64,000 nt of DNA from RHLJ01 sp965601955. GTDB lineage: Bacteria > Bacteroidota > Rhodothermia > Balneolales > Balneolaceae. The position numbers were made by a program, and so were the translations under genes. This document shows positions 17,022-25,436 of this stretch, piece after piece. A model generated the notes under the pieces. The model did no database searches. It was given only the letters and a program-made list of their open reading frames with translations, and had not been told where the DNA came from. Where the stretch lies: assembly GCA_965601955.1 (NCBI GenBank), contig OZ271855.1, forward strand, positions 2,170,001-2,234,000. Reading direction: 5' to 3'. Positions within the stretch are counted from its first letter, which is position 1; each line of letters opens with the position of its first letter.

Positions 17022-17819
17022 ATGAACAGAATCACTAAAAAATTTCAGGAAAAAGGCTCAGGCGAAAAACTCATGAGTCTCTTCATTACAGCCGGATATC
17101 CGGATTTAGAATCAACCGCTGATCTTATCCTCGGTTTCGAGAAAGAAGGAGCGGATGTAATCGAATTGGGCATGCCCTTTAGCGATCCGCTTGCTGATGG
17201 CCCAACCATCCAATACTCAAGCGAAGTAGCCATAACTAATGGTATTTCGATCGATAAGATTTTTGAGATGGTAAAGGAAATTCGAAAAAGCTCGGAGATA
17301 CCCATCATTTTGATGGGCTATATGAACCCGGTATTGCGATATGGGGTGGCAGAGTTTTGCAAAAAAGCTAGCAAAGCCGGAGCAGATGGACTCATTTTAC
17401 CCGATATCCCCGTTGAAGAAAGTGGGATTATAGAATCTGAAGCAGAAAGGAATGGACTTCCAATTATCTACCTGGTGGCGCCAAATACTTCGGATGAAAG
17501 AATGCGCTTAGCTGACCAAAAATCAGGAGGCTTTGTGTATTGTGTTTCGGTGACCGGAGTTACAGGCGTAAGAGATGGAAACGAGGTGTCAAACTCAGTA
17601 GCTCAATTCATAGAAAGAGTGAACCTGAATGTAACTCAGAACCCTAAAATGATTGGATTTGGAATCAAATCTTTTGAAGATGCTCAACGAATCGCATCAA
17701 ATGCCGATGGCTTTATTGTGGGAAGTGCCTTAATTGATACGATCAAAAAAACGTACCCAAACGAAAACTGGAAACAGGACGTTTTTTCTTTTGTACATTC
17801 ACTGAAATATGGAAAGTAA
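17022..17819 (+). CDS. trpA: Tryptophan synthase alpha chain
   Basis: Cleaves indole-3-glycerol phosphate to indole for TrpB. The 265-residue TIM barrel has the catalytic Glu in DVIELGMPFSDPLADGP, then QYSSEVAI, ILMGYMNPVLRYG, the catalytic Asp in DGLILPDIPVEE, and phosphate-binding GFGIKS and FIVGSAL. It is last of the trp genes and overlaps or abuts the DUF4837 gene, which may be co-transcribed. Confidence 0.95.
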   Translation: MNRITKKFQEKGSGEKLMSLFITAGYPDLESTADLILGFEKEGADVIELGMPFSDPLADGPTIQYSSEVAITNGISIDKIFEMVKEIRKSSEIPIILMGYMNPVLRYGVAEFCKKASKAGADGLILPDIPVEESGIIESEAERNGLPIIYLVAPNTSDERMRLADQKSGGFVYCVSVTGVTGVRDGNEVSNSVAQFIERVNLNVTQNPKMIGFGIKSFEDAQRIASNADGFIVGSALIDTIKKTYPNENWKQDVFSFVHSLKYGK

Positions 17820-17826
17820 TATCAAT

Positions 17827-18909
17827 ATGAGATCAAATATTATTTCAATTCTATCCTTAGTAGCTATTCTGGGATTCACTATTTCATGCAGCGGGGACTA
17901 TCGTCCGGTTGCCCAGGGTAATGTAAGAGAGTTCGTGGTAGTAATGGATTCAACAGAATGGGAAAGCGAAACGGCTCAGGCGATAAGAGATACTTTTGGG
18001 AAAGCTGTATTTACTCTTCCCAATGCAGAAGCCTATTTCGATCTTTCCTTCGTACCGATTCGTTCAAGGTCGCAGTTAGATAGAATTCGAAGAACAAAGA
18101 ATATCATTTTTGCTTCTGCTATTGACGCAGATAACAATGTTGGCCGGCAAGTTCGCGCTTTCCTAGATGATGCAGTAGAGGATAGGGTACGAAATGGAGA
18201 GAGCTTTGCATTTCCACTCGAGGATCAATGGTATAAAGATCAATATGCACTCATTTTGTCTTCTTCCTCAGACTCTGCCCTTGCTCAGAAGATTCTAAAT
18301 TCAGAACAAGCCCTGCTAAGTAGTGCTTTAGATAAAGAGCTAATTCGTTGGCACTACGATGTGTATGAGAAAAAAGAACAGGTTCAGTATACCGACTCTT
18401 TATGGCAGGATTATGGTTTTAGTGTACGCTTCCAACATGACTACATCAAAAGTGTAGATACCACAGATTTTCAGACCTACCGCAGGTATTTGCCCGAAAA
18501 TGATCGGTGGATGTGGATATGGTGGAAGGACGGAGTGAACGATATCAGCTTTTTGGATGATGACTGGATCAATGCTACCAGGGACTCGCTTCTTCAGCAA
18601 TACATAAAGGGTAGTACCGATGATCAATATGTGTCCACAGAATACCGGCGCCCGGTAGAGACTTCTACCTTCCAGCAGGGACGTATGCTAGGGTATGAGA
18701 CTTTGGGGACATGGCAGATGATTAACGGAGCGATGGGAGGCCCTTTTGTAAACTTTACCTATTACGACCCAGCTACCAGTCGACTCTTTATGATTGAATA
18801 CACTCAATTTGCACCAGCTGTACAAAGGAAGCTTCCCTTTGTGCGCCAATTCAGGGCTATGGGACGTACTTTTGAGAGTGATTCAACCTGGACGGTAAGC
18901 AGCTCCTAG
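17827..18909 (+). CDS. DUF4837 family lipoprotein
   Basis: A 360-residue predicted lipoprotein of the DUF4837 family, known almost only from Bacteroidota-type genomes and of unknown function. The ATG at 17827 gives a clean lipoprotein signal (MRSNIISILSLVAILGFTISC, cysteine near residue 21); an ATG at 17809 would overlap trpA by 11 nt. Conserved-looking segments include REFVVVMDSTEWESE, a Trp-rich RWMWIWWKDGVND and a late YETLGTWQMINGAMGGPFV. It bridges trpA and bioF with spacings of 7 nt and 2 nt, so it probably shares transcripts with both groups. Confidence 0.8.
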   Translation: MRSNIISILSLVAILGFTISCSGDYRPVAQGNVREFVVVMDSTEWESETAQAIRDTFGKAVFTLPNAEAYFDLSFVPIRSRSQLDRIRRTKNIIFASAIDADNNVGRQVRAFLDDAVEDRVRNGESFAFPLEDQWYKDQYALILSSSSDSALAQKILNSEQALLSSALDKELIRWHYDVYEKKEQVQYTDSLWQDYGFSVRFQHDYIKSVDTTDFQTYRRYLPENDRWMWIWWKDGVNDISFLDDDWINATRDSLLQQYIKGSTDDQYVSTEYRRPVETSTFQQGRMLGYETLGTWQMINGAMGGPFVNFTYYDPATSRLFMIEYTQFAPAVQRKLPFVRQFRAMGRTFESDSTWTVSSS

Positions 18910-18911
18910 TA

Positions 18912-20090
18912 TTGGTGAGCAATCAAAAGAACCAGACAGAATTCATAAGCCAGGCGCTTTCAAAACGCAGAGAAGAACACCGTTTCAGGGAGTTGCGATC
19001 TTTGATTCCCATTCCCGGAACCTCAAAGGTTAGGTCTGAAGGGAAAGAATACATCAACTTTTGCTCGAATGACTACTTAGGCCTTGCGACCCATCCGGAA
19101 GTAATAAAGAGATCGAAGGAGTTTGTTGAAAGGTACGGAGCCGGGTCGGGAGCATCCCGTTTGGTTTCCGGTACCCTGGATATTCACACTTCCCTGGAGG
19201 AAAAGCTTAAAAGCGTTTTCGATGTAGAAGCTGTACTTCTTTTCAATTCAGGTTTCCAGGCTAATACAACCATCCTTTCCAGCCTGGCAGGGAAAAACTC
19301 TCTCATTCTGGCAGATAAGAAATGCCATAACAGTTTGATACAGGGAGCATTATTAAGCCGGGCTACCTTTAAGCGCTTTAAGCACAATGATTACGGCCAC
19401 CTAGAAAGTCTGTTAACGGACTCACCTTCTGAAAACTACGACCGGGTTTGGGTTGTATCCGAAACGGTATTCAGTATGGATGGAGATAAATCCGATGTTG
19501 AACAGCTTTCAAGGCTGTGTGAGCAATATGGTGCTCTGCTTTATTCGGATGATGCACATGCATTAGGAGTGCTGGGAGAAAAAGGCTTAGGGTTGAATTA
19601 TACCCGACAGGGAATCGAGCTATCCTTAGGTACCTTTGGGAAGTCCTTTGGGGCATTTGGAGCTTTTGCAGGATGTTCAAAGGAATTGAAAGAATACCTG
19701 ATCAATTTCTGCCCAGGCTTTATTTACACGACAGCTTTACCTCCGGGTGTAATAGGGGCGATTGATGCTGCTTTAGATATCGTACCAGGGATGGAGGCAG
19801 AGCGGGATTCACTACTGGAAAATGTAGCACACTTGAAGGAGCAGCTGACCGCGTTGGGCTTTGATACCGGGCTTTCCGACTCCCAAATCATACCCATCAT
19901 TATTGGAGACGATGAAGACACTCTGGCACTTTCTGAGTTACTAGAAAAACATGGCTTGCTGGCATCAGCAATACGCCCACCTACGGTGGAAGAAGGTGCG
20001 TCCCGGATACGTATTACACTAACAGTGAACCACACTAAAGAAGAAATAGGGCAACTATTAGACGTACTTAGGACATGGAAAAACAAGTAG
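18912..20090 (+). CDS. bioF: 8-amino-7-oxononanoate synthase
   Basis: Condenses pimeloyl-ACP (or -CoA) with alanine in the first ring-forming stage of biotin synthesis. The 392-residue alpha-oxoamine synthase shows NFCSNDYLGLATHP, GAGSGASRLVSG, SDDAHALGVLG and the PLP lysine in GTFGKSFGAFG (about residue 240). The start is TTG at 18912 or GTG at 18915; both are non-ATG. A 2-amino-3-ketobutyrate ligase is a possible alternative within the family, but the following bio genes decide for BioF. Its end overlaps the next gene by 16 nt. Confidence 0.9.
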   Translation: MVSNQKNQTEFISQALSKRREEHRFRELRSLIPIPGTSKVRSEGKEYINFCSNDYLGLATHPEVIKRSKEFVERYGAGSGASRLVSGTLDIHTSLEEKLKSVFDVEAVLLFNSGFQANTTILSSLAGKNSLILADKKCHNSLIQGALLSRATFKRFKHNDYGHLESLLTDSPSENYDRVWVVSETVFSMDGDKSDVEQLSRLCEQYGALLYSDDAHALGVLGEKGLGLNYTRQGIELSLGTFGKSFGAFGAFAGCSKELKEYLINFCPGFIYTTALPPGVIGAIDAALDIVPGMEAERDSLLENVAHLKEQLTALGFDTGLSDSQIIPIIIGDDEDTLALSELLEKHGLLASAIRPPTVEEGASRIRITLTVNHTKEEIGQLLDVLRTWKNK

Positions 20091-20758
20091 AAGTCCATGC
20101 CTATCATGGTTGGGGTTTTGATGCAGCATTCTGGATTCCGTTTAAGAATAAGCTTGCTGAGCATATTCTACTAAAGCCTGCCGACCGGGGATATTATGGC
20201 AGTTCGTTTGAACCGGAGTTTAGGCCTGAGATAAAAACTAAAGTATTATTCTTGCACTCTTATGGAGTACACTGGTGCTCCCCAGAAAAAATTGAGCAAG
20301 CTGATCTAATCGTCGTATTCAATGGGTTTGATAATTTTCATCCTCTTAAAAACCCGGATAAATCAAGGTCAAAGAAGACACTGAAGATGATGGAAAAACA
20401 GTTTAACCTGGCTCCAAAAACAGTACTTCATGCATTTTATAAAAACTGCTATGGAGACTATGCTATTAGTCACCCAAACCTAAACTGGATAAATGAGTCC
20501 CTGCTTAAAAAAGATTTATCAGCTCTCCATGGAGTAAAATTTAAACTCCCAAAGGGAGCAAAGGCTGAATGGCTGTTGATTGATTCGGCTAAGGACCAGA
20601 TTGTCCCAGGAAGCAGGGGTGGTGATTTTTTGAAACACCTGAACTCAGCTACTTATGAAGTAGTTCAAAATGGTACACACAGTCTTCCATTTAGTAATTC
20701 CGAACAATGTATTGAGATTCTAAATCGGACTTTCCCTATTTTTGACAGCAATGGATAA
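20075..20758 (+). CDS. BioH/BioG-like alpha/beta-hydrolase (putative pimeloyl-ACP methyl ester esterase)
   Basis: A 227-residue alpha/beta-hydrolase fold protein. The N-terminus VHAYHGWGFDAAFW resembles the oxyanion-hole region of BioH. LFLHSYGVHWC would place the nucleophile serine (G-x-S-x-G reduced to x-H-S-Y-G), with an acid in DSAKDQIVP and the histidine in NGTHSLPF. Its FNGFDNFHP...TLKMMEKQF segment recalls BioG. It overlaps bioF and bioC, exactly where other genomes carry a pimeloyl-ACP methyl ester carboxylesterase. It therefore probably demethylates pimeloyl-ACP methyl ester made by the BioC route. Sequence is divergent; no symbol assigned. Confidence 0.7.
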   Translation: MEKQVEVHAYHGWGFDAAFWIPFKNKLAEHILLKPADRGYYGSSFEPEFRPEIKTKVLFLHSYGVHWCSPEKIEQADLIVVFNGFDNFHPLKNPDKSRSKKTLKMMEKQFNLAPKTVLHAFYKNCYGDYAISHPNLNWINESLLKKDLSALHGVKFKLPKGAKAEWLLIDSAKDQIVPGSRGGDFLKHLNSATYEVVQNGTHSLPFSNSEQCIEILNRTFPIFDSNG

Positions 20759-21554
20759 CATCGATCAGCAGGTTTCAAATACGCGCAATATTGAACAGAA
20801 TTTCTCTGATTCTGTAGACTATTATCATCAGCACGCTACCATACAGAAAAAAGTGGCAGATGGGCTTGTGGCTTCTTTAAAGCCATGGAAAGAGATTATT
20901 CCATCAGGGCCCATTTTGGAAGTAGGCTGTGGTACTGGATTCCTTTCATCGCAAATCTTAGAAGAGTTTTCTGATAGAGAAATAACCATATCCGATCTTT
21001 CTGAAGAGATGCTGCGTTTTACCTCAGAACGCCTTGATGAGCAGGAAGGAGTATCTTACAAGGTGCTGGATGTGAATGAACTAGGGGAAGAGGAAGGCAA
21101 GTATGCATTAATCATCAGTAATTTTGCTGCCCAATGGTTTGATGATCCGGCTATGGGCCTTGATCGATTAGTGAAAGCCCTGAAGCCAGGAGGGTTATTA
21201 CTGACCGCTTTTCCTGGGAACCATAGTTTTACGGAATGGTATGAGTGTTGCCTTGAACTGGGATTGCCGTTTACAGCGAATGCATTGCCAGATGTTGAAG
21301 AGGTGGTAGTAAAACTCTCACTTAATCCTGTACAAATAGATTATTATGAAAATGATTTATTCCAGGAATTTGATTCTTCCATGGAGTTTTTCAGGCATCT
21401 AAAAAAGATTGGGGCAGGTACATCCCGAACAGGTAAATCATTATCAGTAAAGAAATTACGTCTTTTAACTTCATTTTGGAATGAGAAGGTAAGCAGTAAG
21501 GTAAATGTTAAATGGCATGTGGTGTATCTGGCCGTTAAAAAAGAAATGGTATGA
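20751..21554 (+). CDS. bioC: Malonyl-ACP O-methyltransferase
   Basis: A SAM-dependent methyltransferase that caps malonyl-ACP to enter fatty-acid-like elongation toward pimelate. The 267-residue product has motif I LEVGCGTGFLSSQI, acidic ISDLSEEML, SNFAAQWFDDP, and the BioC hallmark FFRHLKKIGAG near residue 220. The ATG at 20751 is preferred over a TTG three codons upstream. Its stop overlaps the bioD ATG by 4 nt. Confidence 0.9.
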   Translation: MDNIDQQVSNTRNIEQNFSDSVDYYHQHATIQKKVADGLVASLKPWKEIIPSGPILEVGCGTGFLSSQILEEFSDREITISDLSEEMLRFTSERLDEQEGVSYKVLDVNELGEEEGKYALIISNFAAQWFDDPAMGLDRLVKALKPGGLLLTAFPGNHSFTEWYECCLELGLPFTANALPDVEEVVVKLSLNPVQIDYYENDLFQEFDSSMEFFRHLKKIGAGTSRTGKSLSVKKLRLLTSFWNEKVSSKVNVKWHVVYLAVKKEMV

Positions 21555-22171
21555 TCAATTTTCCTGAGCGGTTTTTTGTAACCGGAACAGATACGGAAAT
21601 AGGAAAAACAGTAGTATCTACTATGCTGATGTGTGGGCTGGATGCTACTTATTGGAAACCTATTCAGTCAGGATTGGAAGAAGAAACGGATACCCAGTTT
21701 GTTCAACGAGTTTCCGGTGTGAGTAATGACAAAATTATCCTTGAGGGCTATCGGCTAAATACACCAATGAGTCCACATGCCTCTGCTGATATAGATGGGG
21801 TTTCTATTTCTCTATCTGATTTTGAGTTGCCAGAGTATCAAACCAAACACCTGATTGTGGAGGGGGCAGGAGGTCTCATTGTTCCTATTAACTGGGAAGA
21901 CACCGTGCTTGACCTGATTGAGCAGTTCAACATTCCTGTGCTTCTGGTTGCTCGGAGTTCTCTGGGGACCCTAAATCATACGCTGTTGTCTCTAAAAGCA
22001 CTTCGAGATAGAAATATTGAAGTATTCGGTGTAGTACTAAGTGGTGATATTCATGACAGTAACCGGGAGACGATCGCTCATTTTGGTAAAGTCCCGGTTT
22101 TCGAGATTGAAAGATTGGAGGAAGTTAGCTATGAGTCCTTAAAGGGAGCTTTTAGTGAAATTTTTGAATAG
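21551..22171 (+). CDS. bioD: Dethiobiotin synthetase
   Basis: ATP-dependent ring closure of DAPA with CO2 to dethiobiotin. The 206-residue P-loop enzyme begins FFVTGTDTEIGKTVVSTML (Walker A-like GTDTEIGKT), has KPIQSG for substrate contact, and VEGAGGLIVPIN. It overlaps bioC by 4 nt. A 256-nt gap filled with palindromic repeats separates it from bioA, which may have its own promoter. Confidence 0.93.
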   Translation: MINFPERFFVTGTDTEIGKTVVSTMLMCGLDATYWKPIQSGLEEETDTQFVQRVSGVSNDKIILEGYRLNTPMSPHASADIDGVSISLSDFELPEYQTKHLIVEGAGGLIVPINWEDTVLDLIEQFNIPVLLVARSSLGTLNHTLLSLKALRDRNIEVFGVVLSGDIHDSNRETIAHFGKVPVFEIERLEEVSYESLKGAFSEIFE

Positions 22172-22191
22172 GGCTAAATATTCTCTTAAAA

Positions 22192-22382
22192 GTCATTCCG
22201 GACCTGTCTGCCGATAGGCAGGCTTGATCCGGAATCTGTGTAGGTCTGGATTCTTTTTTCTGTCATCCTGAGGCCTGTCCTCCGCAGTAATGTTAGGGAA
22301 GGAGGGCTACTGCCGAAGGATCAACAGAATTGGTTGATTCTTCTCCCGATCCCGACAGCAGTCGGGACGGGATCAGAATGAC
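22192..22382 (+). repeat. Compound dispersed palindrome between bioD and bioA
   Basis: Begins GTCATTCCGGACCTGTCTGC and ends GATCAGAATGAC. Nested arms include CCTGTCTGCCGATAGGCAGG, a GTCATCCTGAGG internal boundary, and CCCGACAGCAGTCGGG. The structure suggests two elements inserted one beside or inside another. It accounts for nearly all of the bioD-bioA gap; no gene was seen in it. Confidence 0.7.
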
Positions 22383-22427
22383 TTTATTATAATAACTAAG
22401 ACATATTTTCAACATTTAAGAATTTAT

Positions 22428-23696
22428 ATGAGCAAAAATATTTGGCACCCGTTTACCATCATCAAAGGGAGTCCTGAACCACTCAAAGTGTTGAAAGGTG
22501 AAGGAGCCTACTTAGAACTGGAAGATGGCAGGCGTGTGCTCGATTGCATCTCCAGCTGGTGGGTGAATATGCATGGTCATTCCCATCCCGATATAGCAAA
22601 AGCGATTTATGAACAGGCTCAGACCTTAGAACATGTAATTTTTGCCGGATTTACCCACGATCCTGCAGAACAGCTCGCTGAGTTAATAACCAGCAAGCTT
22701 CCTAAAAATCTGAATAGGTTGTTCTACTCGGATAATGGCTCTACCGCAGTTGAGGTAGCCATGAAGATGGGATACCAGTACTGGAAGAACCTGGGAGAAG
22801 AAAGAAAGACCTTTATCTGCTTTGATGGGGCCTATCATGGAGATACCCTTGGAGCTATGTCGGCTGGAGAGCGATCGCTGTTTACAGAGGTATTTAAGGA
22901 GCTTATGTTCGATGTGGAGGTTATTCATTATCCCGAAACGTGGATTGGTGATGAAGAGCGAGCTGAAAAGGAGGATGCCATTATTGAACACCTGGAGAAT
23001 CTATTAGATGAAAACCCAGGTAAGTATGCAGGTATCCTGATGGAACCACTTATTCAGGGAGCAGGAGGGATGAGGATGTGTTCGGAAGAATTCCTTCAGA
23101 AAGTTCACTGGGTAAACCGCCAGTTTGATGTACTCCTCATTTTTGATGAAGTAATGACTGGCTTTGGCAGAACCGGGGATTATTTCGCTTGTTTAAAGTC
23201 CCAGGTAGAACCAGATATTATTTGCCTAAGCAAAGGAATTTCTGGAGGCTTTATGCCATTAGCTGCAACAGTTTGCAGCGATGATATATATGAGAGCTTT
23301 AATTCATCAGATCCAATCAAAACCTTCTGGCATGGCCATAGCTACACCGGAAATCCATTAGGCTGTGCTGCAGGAATAGCTTCCTGGAAACTGCTTGTAG
23401 AAAACGATTCAGTCTTCAAAAATATGGAGCAGATTCACCTTAAGAATTTTGAGCGTTTAAAGGAGCTTCCAAACCTGGAGCACTTCAGGGTTAAAGGTAC
23501 GGTGGCTGCTATGGATATTATCAATGACCAGGAAGCAGGCTACCTTAACACCGTTGCCCAGGACATAAAAAAGAACTCCCTCGATTTAGGGTATCTAATC
23601 CGTCCACTCGGTAATGTGCTGTATCTTATGCCTCCTTATTGTGTGTCGGAAGACGAGCTAAATGGCATTTATGATGCCATTATAGAGTTGGTATAA
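22428..23696 (+). CDS. bioA: Adenosylmethionine-8-amino-7-oxononanoate aminotransferase
   Basis: A PLP-dependent transaminase converting KAPA to DAPA using SAM as amino donor. The 422-residue class III aminotransferase has NIWHPFTII at the N-terminus (family WHPFT), SSWWVNMHGHSHP (the paired Trp typical of BioA), FYSDNGSTAVEVAMKM, FDEVMTGFGRTG and the PLP lysine in CLSKGISGGFMPLA (about residue 270). It is separated from bioD by repeats. The stop codon lies in a perfect hairpin facing the convergent decarboxylase gene. Confidence 0.92.
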   Translation: MSKNIWHPFTIIKGSPEPLKVLKGEGAYLELEDGRRVLDCISSWWVNMHGHSHPDIAKAIYEQAQTLEHVIFAGFTHDPAEQLAELITSKLPKNLNRLFYSDNGSTAVEVAMKMGYQYWKNLGEERKTFICFDGAYHGDTLGAMSAGERSLFTEVFKELMFDVEVIHYPETWIGDEERAEKEDAIIEHLENLLDENPGKYAGILMEPLIQGAGGMRMCSEEFLQKVHWVNRQFDVLLIFDEVMTGFGRTGDYFACLKSQVEPDIICLSKGISGGFMPLAATVCSDDIYESFNSSDPIKTFWHGHSYTGNPLGCAAGIASWKLLVENDSVFKNMEQIHLKNFERLKELPNLEHFRVKGTVAAMDIINDQEAGYLNTVAQDIKKNSLDLGYLIRPLGNVLYLMPPYCVSEDELNGIYDAIIELV

Positions 23697-23723
23697 GCGG
23701 CGGCCCTTCAATACCGCTTATAC
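23691..23723. terminator. Hairpin between convergent bioA and decarboxylase genes
   Basis: GTATAAGCGG (23691-23700) and CCGCTTATAC (23714-23723) form a perfect 10-bp stem with a 13-nt loop that includes the bioA stop. It sits between convergent genes but has no strong T-run, so it is a possible bidirectional terminator. Confidence 0.45.
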
Positions 23724-23745
23724 CTCAACTAGTGTCCTTTTCTAG

Positions 23746-24942
23746 TTAGTCGGTTTCGGGATATGGCGGAGGACAAACACTGATTGAATTACCATAGTGG
23801 CGGTAATTGGAGCATTCGTCGATCGCTGGACTTTTCCCTTCCTGGAATAGCAAAATGATATCTGAGCCTCCAAAATTGAAGTACCCAAATTCAGCACCTT
23901 TATTTGCATAGGTGTTTGGAGCTGCTGTCATATGAACGGAGGAAACCTGGCACATTCCTACAGGAATTACCGCTATAATACCCATATCTCCATCTGGGGA
24001 ATTGGTAGTATCGATGGTTAATATTCCTCTTGCCTGCATGAACTGGTACCCGTTTTCAGCGTTATCAGGGGCATCAAATTGCCCATTAGGCGCGATATTA
24101 ACTTCAAGGAATGTTTTTCCCTGAACTGGATAACACTCCTTTATAGTGCCCGAAACCGGGGTGTGGAAACGATGATAGGAGTAGGGCCCAAGGAAGTAAT
24201 GGACAAAAGTACCGTTAGCGAAACTATTGGCATACTGGCTCCCTTCCAGCAATTGATTGATATTCGCATACCGGTGAGTCTGTTTGATAATGATTTCAGG
24301 AATATCTGAATACTCATTGATTGCATACTTCTTTCTAAAGGTGCAATCTGCCGGTGTGGTTACTACCGAATTATTTCCCGGGGAGTCTATTGGCCGTAAA
24401 CCGGGATTCAGTTCCCTTGCAAAAAAGTCGTTAAAGCAGTTCCAGGGCGCATTCGGCCTTCCATCAACCATAGAATCCTGGACTCTGTATTGTGGCGAAA
24501 ATTGAATGAAAGTCTGCAATATGAGATCACTGAATGACTCAGGTGCATTCAAAAAATCCCCCCAGTAATTGGCAAGCGTTACCAAAAAGTCACTAAACCA
24601 GGGGATGTTTTGGGCAATCGTACCGCTTGAAGTTGGCTGGTCCACAAGGAAGTAGTAATGGCATAAATGGTCATAAACTTCCTGGCTATTTAGAGTTCCG
24701 GGCTTTCTCCATGCGATATTCCCACTTTGTTGAGGAATCCATCGAATGAACTGCTGTAGATAGCTGATATAAGCCTGGCGGTTTGTTGGCCAGGCTAATG
24801 AGTAAAATAAATCCGGGTCTAAAGAAGCCATTGCCTTACTTCTGGCAATATTCAAAGATTGTTCGATAAGTGTCCAATCTTCTTCAGTGGCATTATTAAC
24901 AAGGTAGGCTATTGCTCCCCCGGAGGTAGTAATCTCTTTCAT
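23746..24942 (-). CDS. Phosphatidylserine decarboxylase-family protein with PsiD-like N-terminal domain
   Basis: A 398-residue soluble protein. The C-terminal half carries PSD-family signatures: NDFFARELNPGLRPID, TPADCTF, YHRFHTPVSGTI, and YFNFGGSDIILLFQEG, where FGGS stands at the autocleavage site that makes the pyruvoyl group. The N-terminal 150 residues contain WFSDFLVTLANYWGDFLNAP and resemble the extra domain of PsiD-like amino-acid decarboxylases; there is no membrane segment. The substrate may be a phospholipid or a free amino acid such as tryptophan; sequence does not decide. It is monocistronic by position, convergent with bioA. Confidence 0.75.
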   Translation of the reverse strand: MKEITTSGGAIAYLVNNATEEDWTLIEQSLNIARSKAMASLDPDLFYSLAWPTNRQAYISYLQQFIRWIPQQSGNIAWRKPGTLNSQEVYDHLCHYYFLVDQPTSSGTIAQNIPWFSDFLVTLANYWGDFLNAPESFSDLILQTFIQFSPQYRVQDSMVDGRPNAPWNCFNDFFARELNPGLRPIDSPGNNSVVTTPADCTFRKKYAINEYSDIPEIIIKQTHRYANINQLLEGSQYANSFANGTFVHYFLGPYSYHRFHTPVSGTIKECYPVQGKTFLEVNIAPNGQFDAPDNAENGYQFMQARGILTIDTTNSPDGDMGIIAVIPVGMCQVSSVHMTAAPNTYANKGAEFGYFNFGGSDIILLFQEGKSPAIDECSNYRHYGNSISVCPPPYPETD

Positions 24943-25001
24943 TTATAGCGTATTAATTAGTATTGGTCTAATTAATCTGCTTGTATCACCAGAGAAATAC
25001 A

Positions 25002-25039
25002 TCACCCAAAAGGATATTTAATAACATCCTTTTGGGTGA
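25002..25039. terminator. Strong hairpin downstream of DUF4260 gene
   Basis: TCACCCAAAAGGAT (25002-25015) pairs perfectly with ATCCTTTTGGGTGA (25026-25039) around a 10-nt loop. It lies 30 nt past the DUF4260 stop on the minus strand and upstream of the decarboxylase gene, so it probably ends the amidase-DUF4260 transcript. Confidence 0.65.
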
Positions 25040-25068
25040 AAGTGACTACTATTTTTAAGCTTAGAAAG

Positions 25069-25422
25069 TTATTTAGAGCCTATCCAACCTAAATGGGTGT
25101 GTTTAAAGTCGTCTTCATATTTCAAGCCGTAACCTAGAATTCGATCAAAAGCAGCGTGGCCGAATAGAATAATACTTGCTAATACCAGCCATTCCAGTGA
25201 ATAATAATAGCCTAGTATCAATAAAGTGAGGGCGATTCCTTTGTGGTGGAAAAGATTATAAGTGATCGCCCCGATTTTCGTGTTAACCACATACCCAATC
25301 ATTCCGATATCAGGCACAAGGATGAGTGCGAGGTATACCCACCAGGCGTAATCTGTTTGATTAAACAAAAAAATTGAGAAGCCCAGCATGGCTAGCTCTT
25401 CGAGTTTCAGCGTTCTTTCCAT
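25069..25422 (-). CDS. DUF4260 family small membrane protein
   Basis: A 117-residue inner-membrane protein with about three or four hydrophobic helices (LAMLGFSIFLF, WWVYLALILVPDIGMIGYVV, IALTLLILGYYY, WLVLASIILFGHAAFDRIL), ending in the conserved-looking DDFKHTHLGWIG typical of DUF4260. Function unknown. It follows the amidase gene with a 14-nt gap on the same strand, so the two are probably co-transcribed. Confidence 0.8.
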   Translation of the reverse strand: MERTLKLEELAMLGFSIFLFNQTDYAWWVYLALILVPDIGMIGYVVNTKIGAITYNLFHHKGIALTLLILGYYYSLEWLVLASIILFGHAAFDRILGYGLKYEDDFKHTHLGWIGSK

Positions 25423-25436
25423 AATTAACTCGGTTA

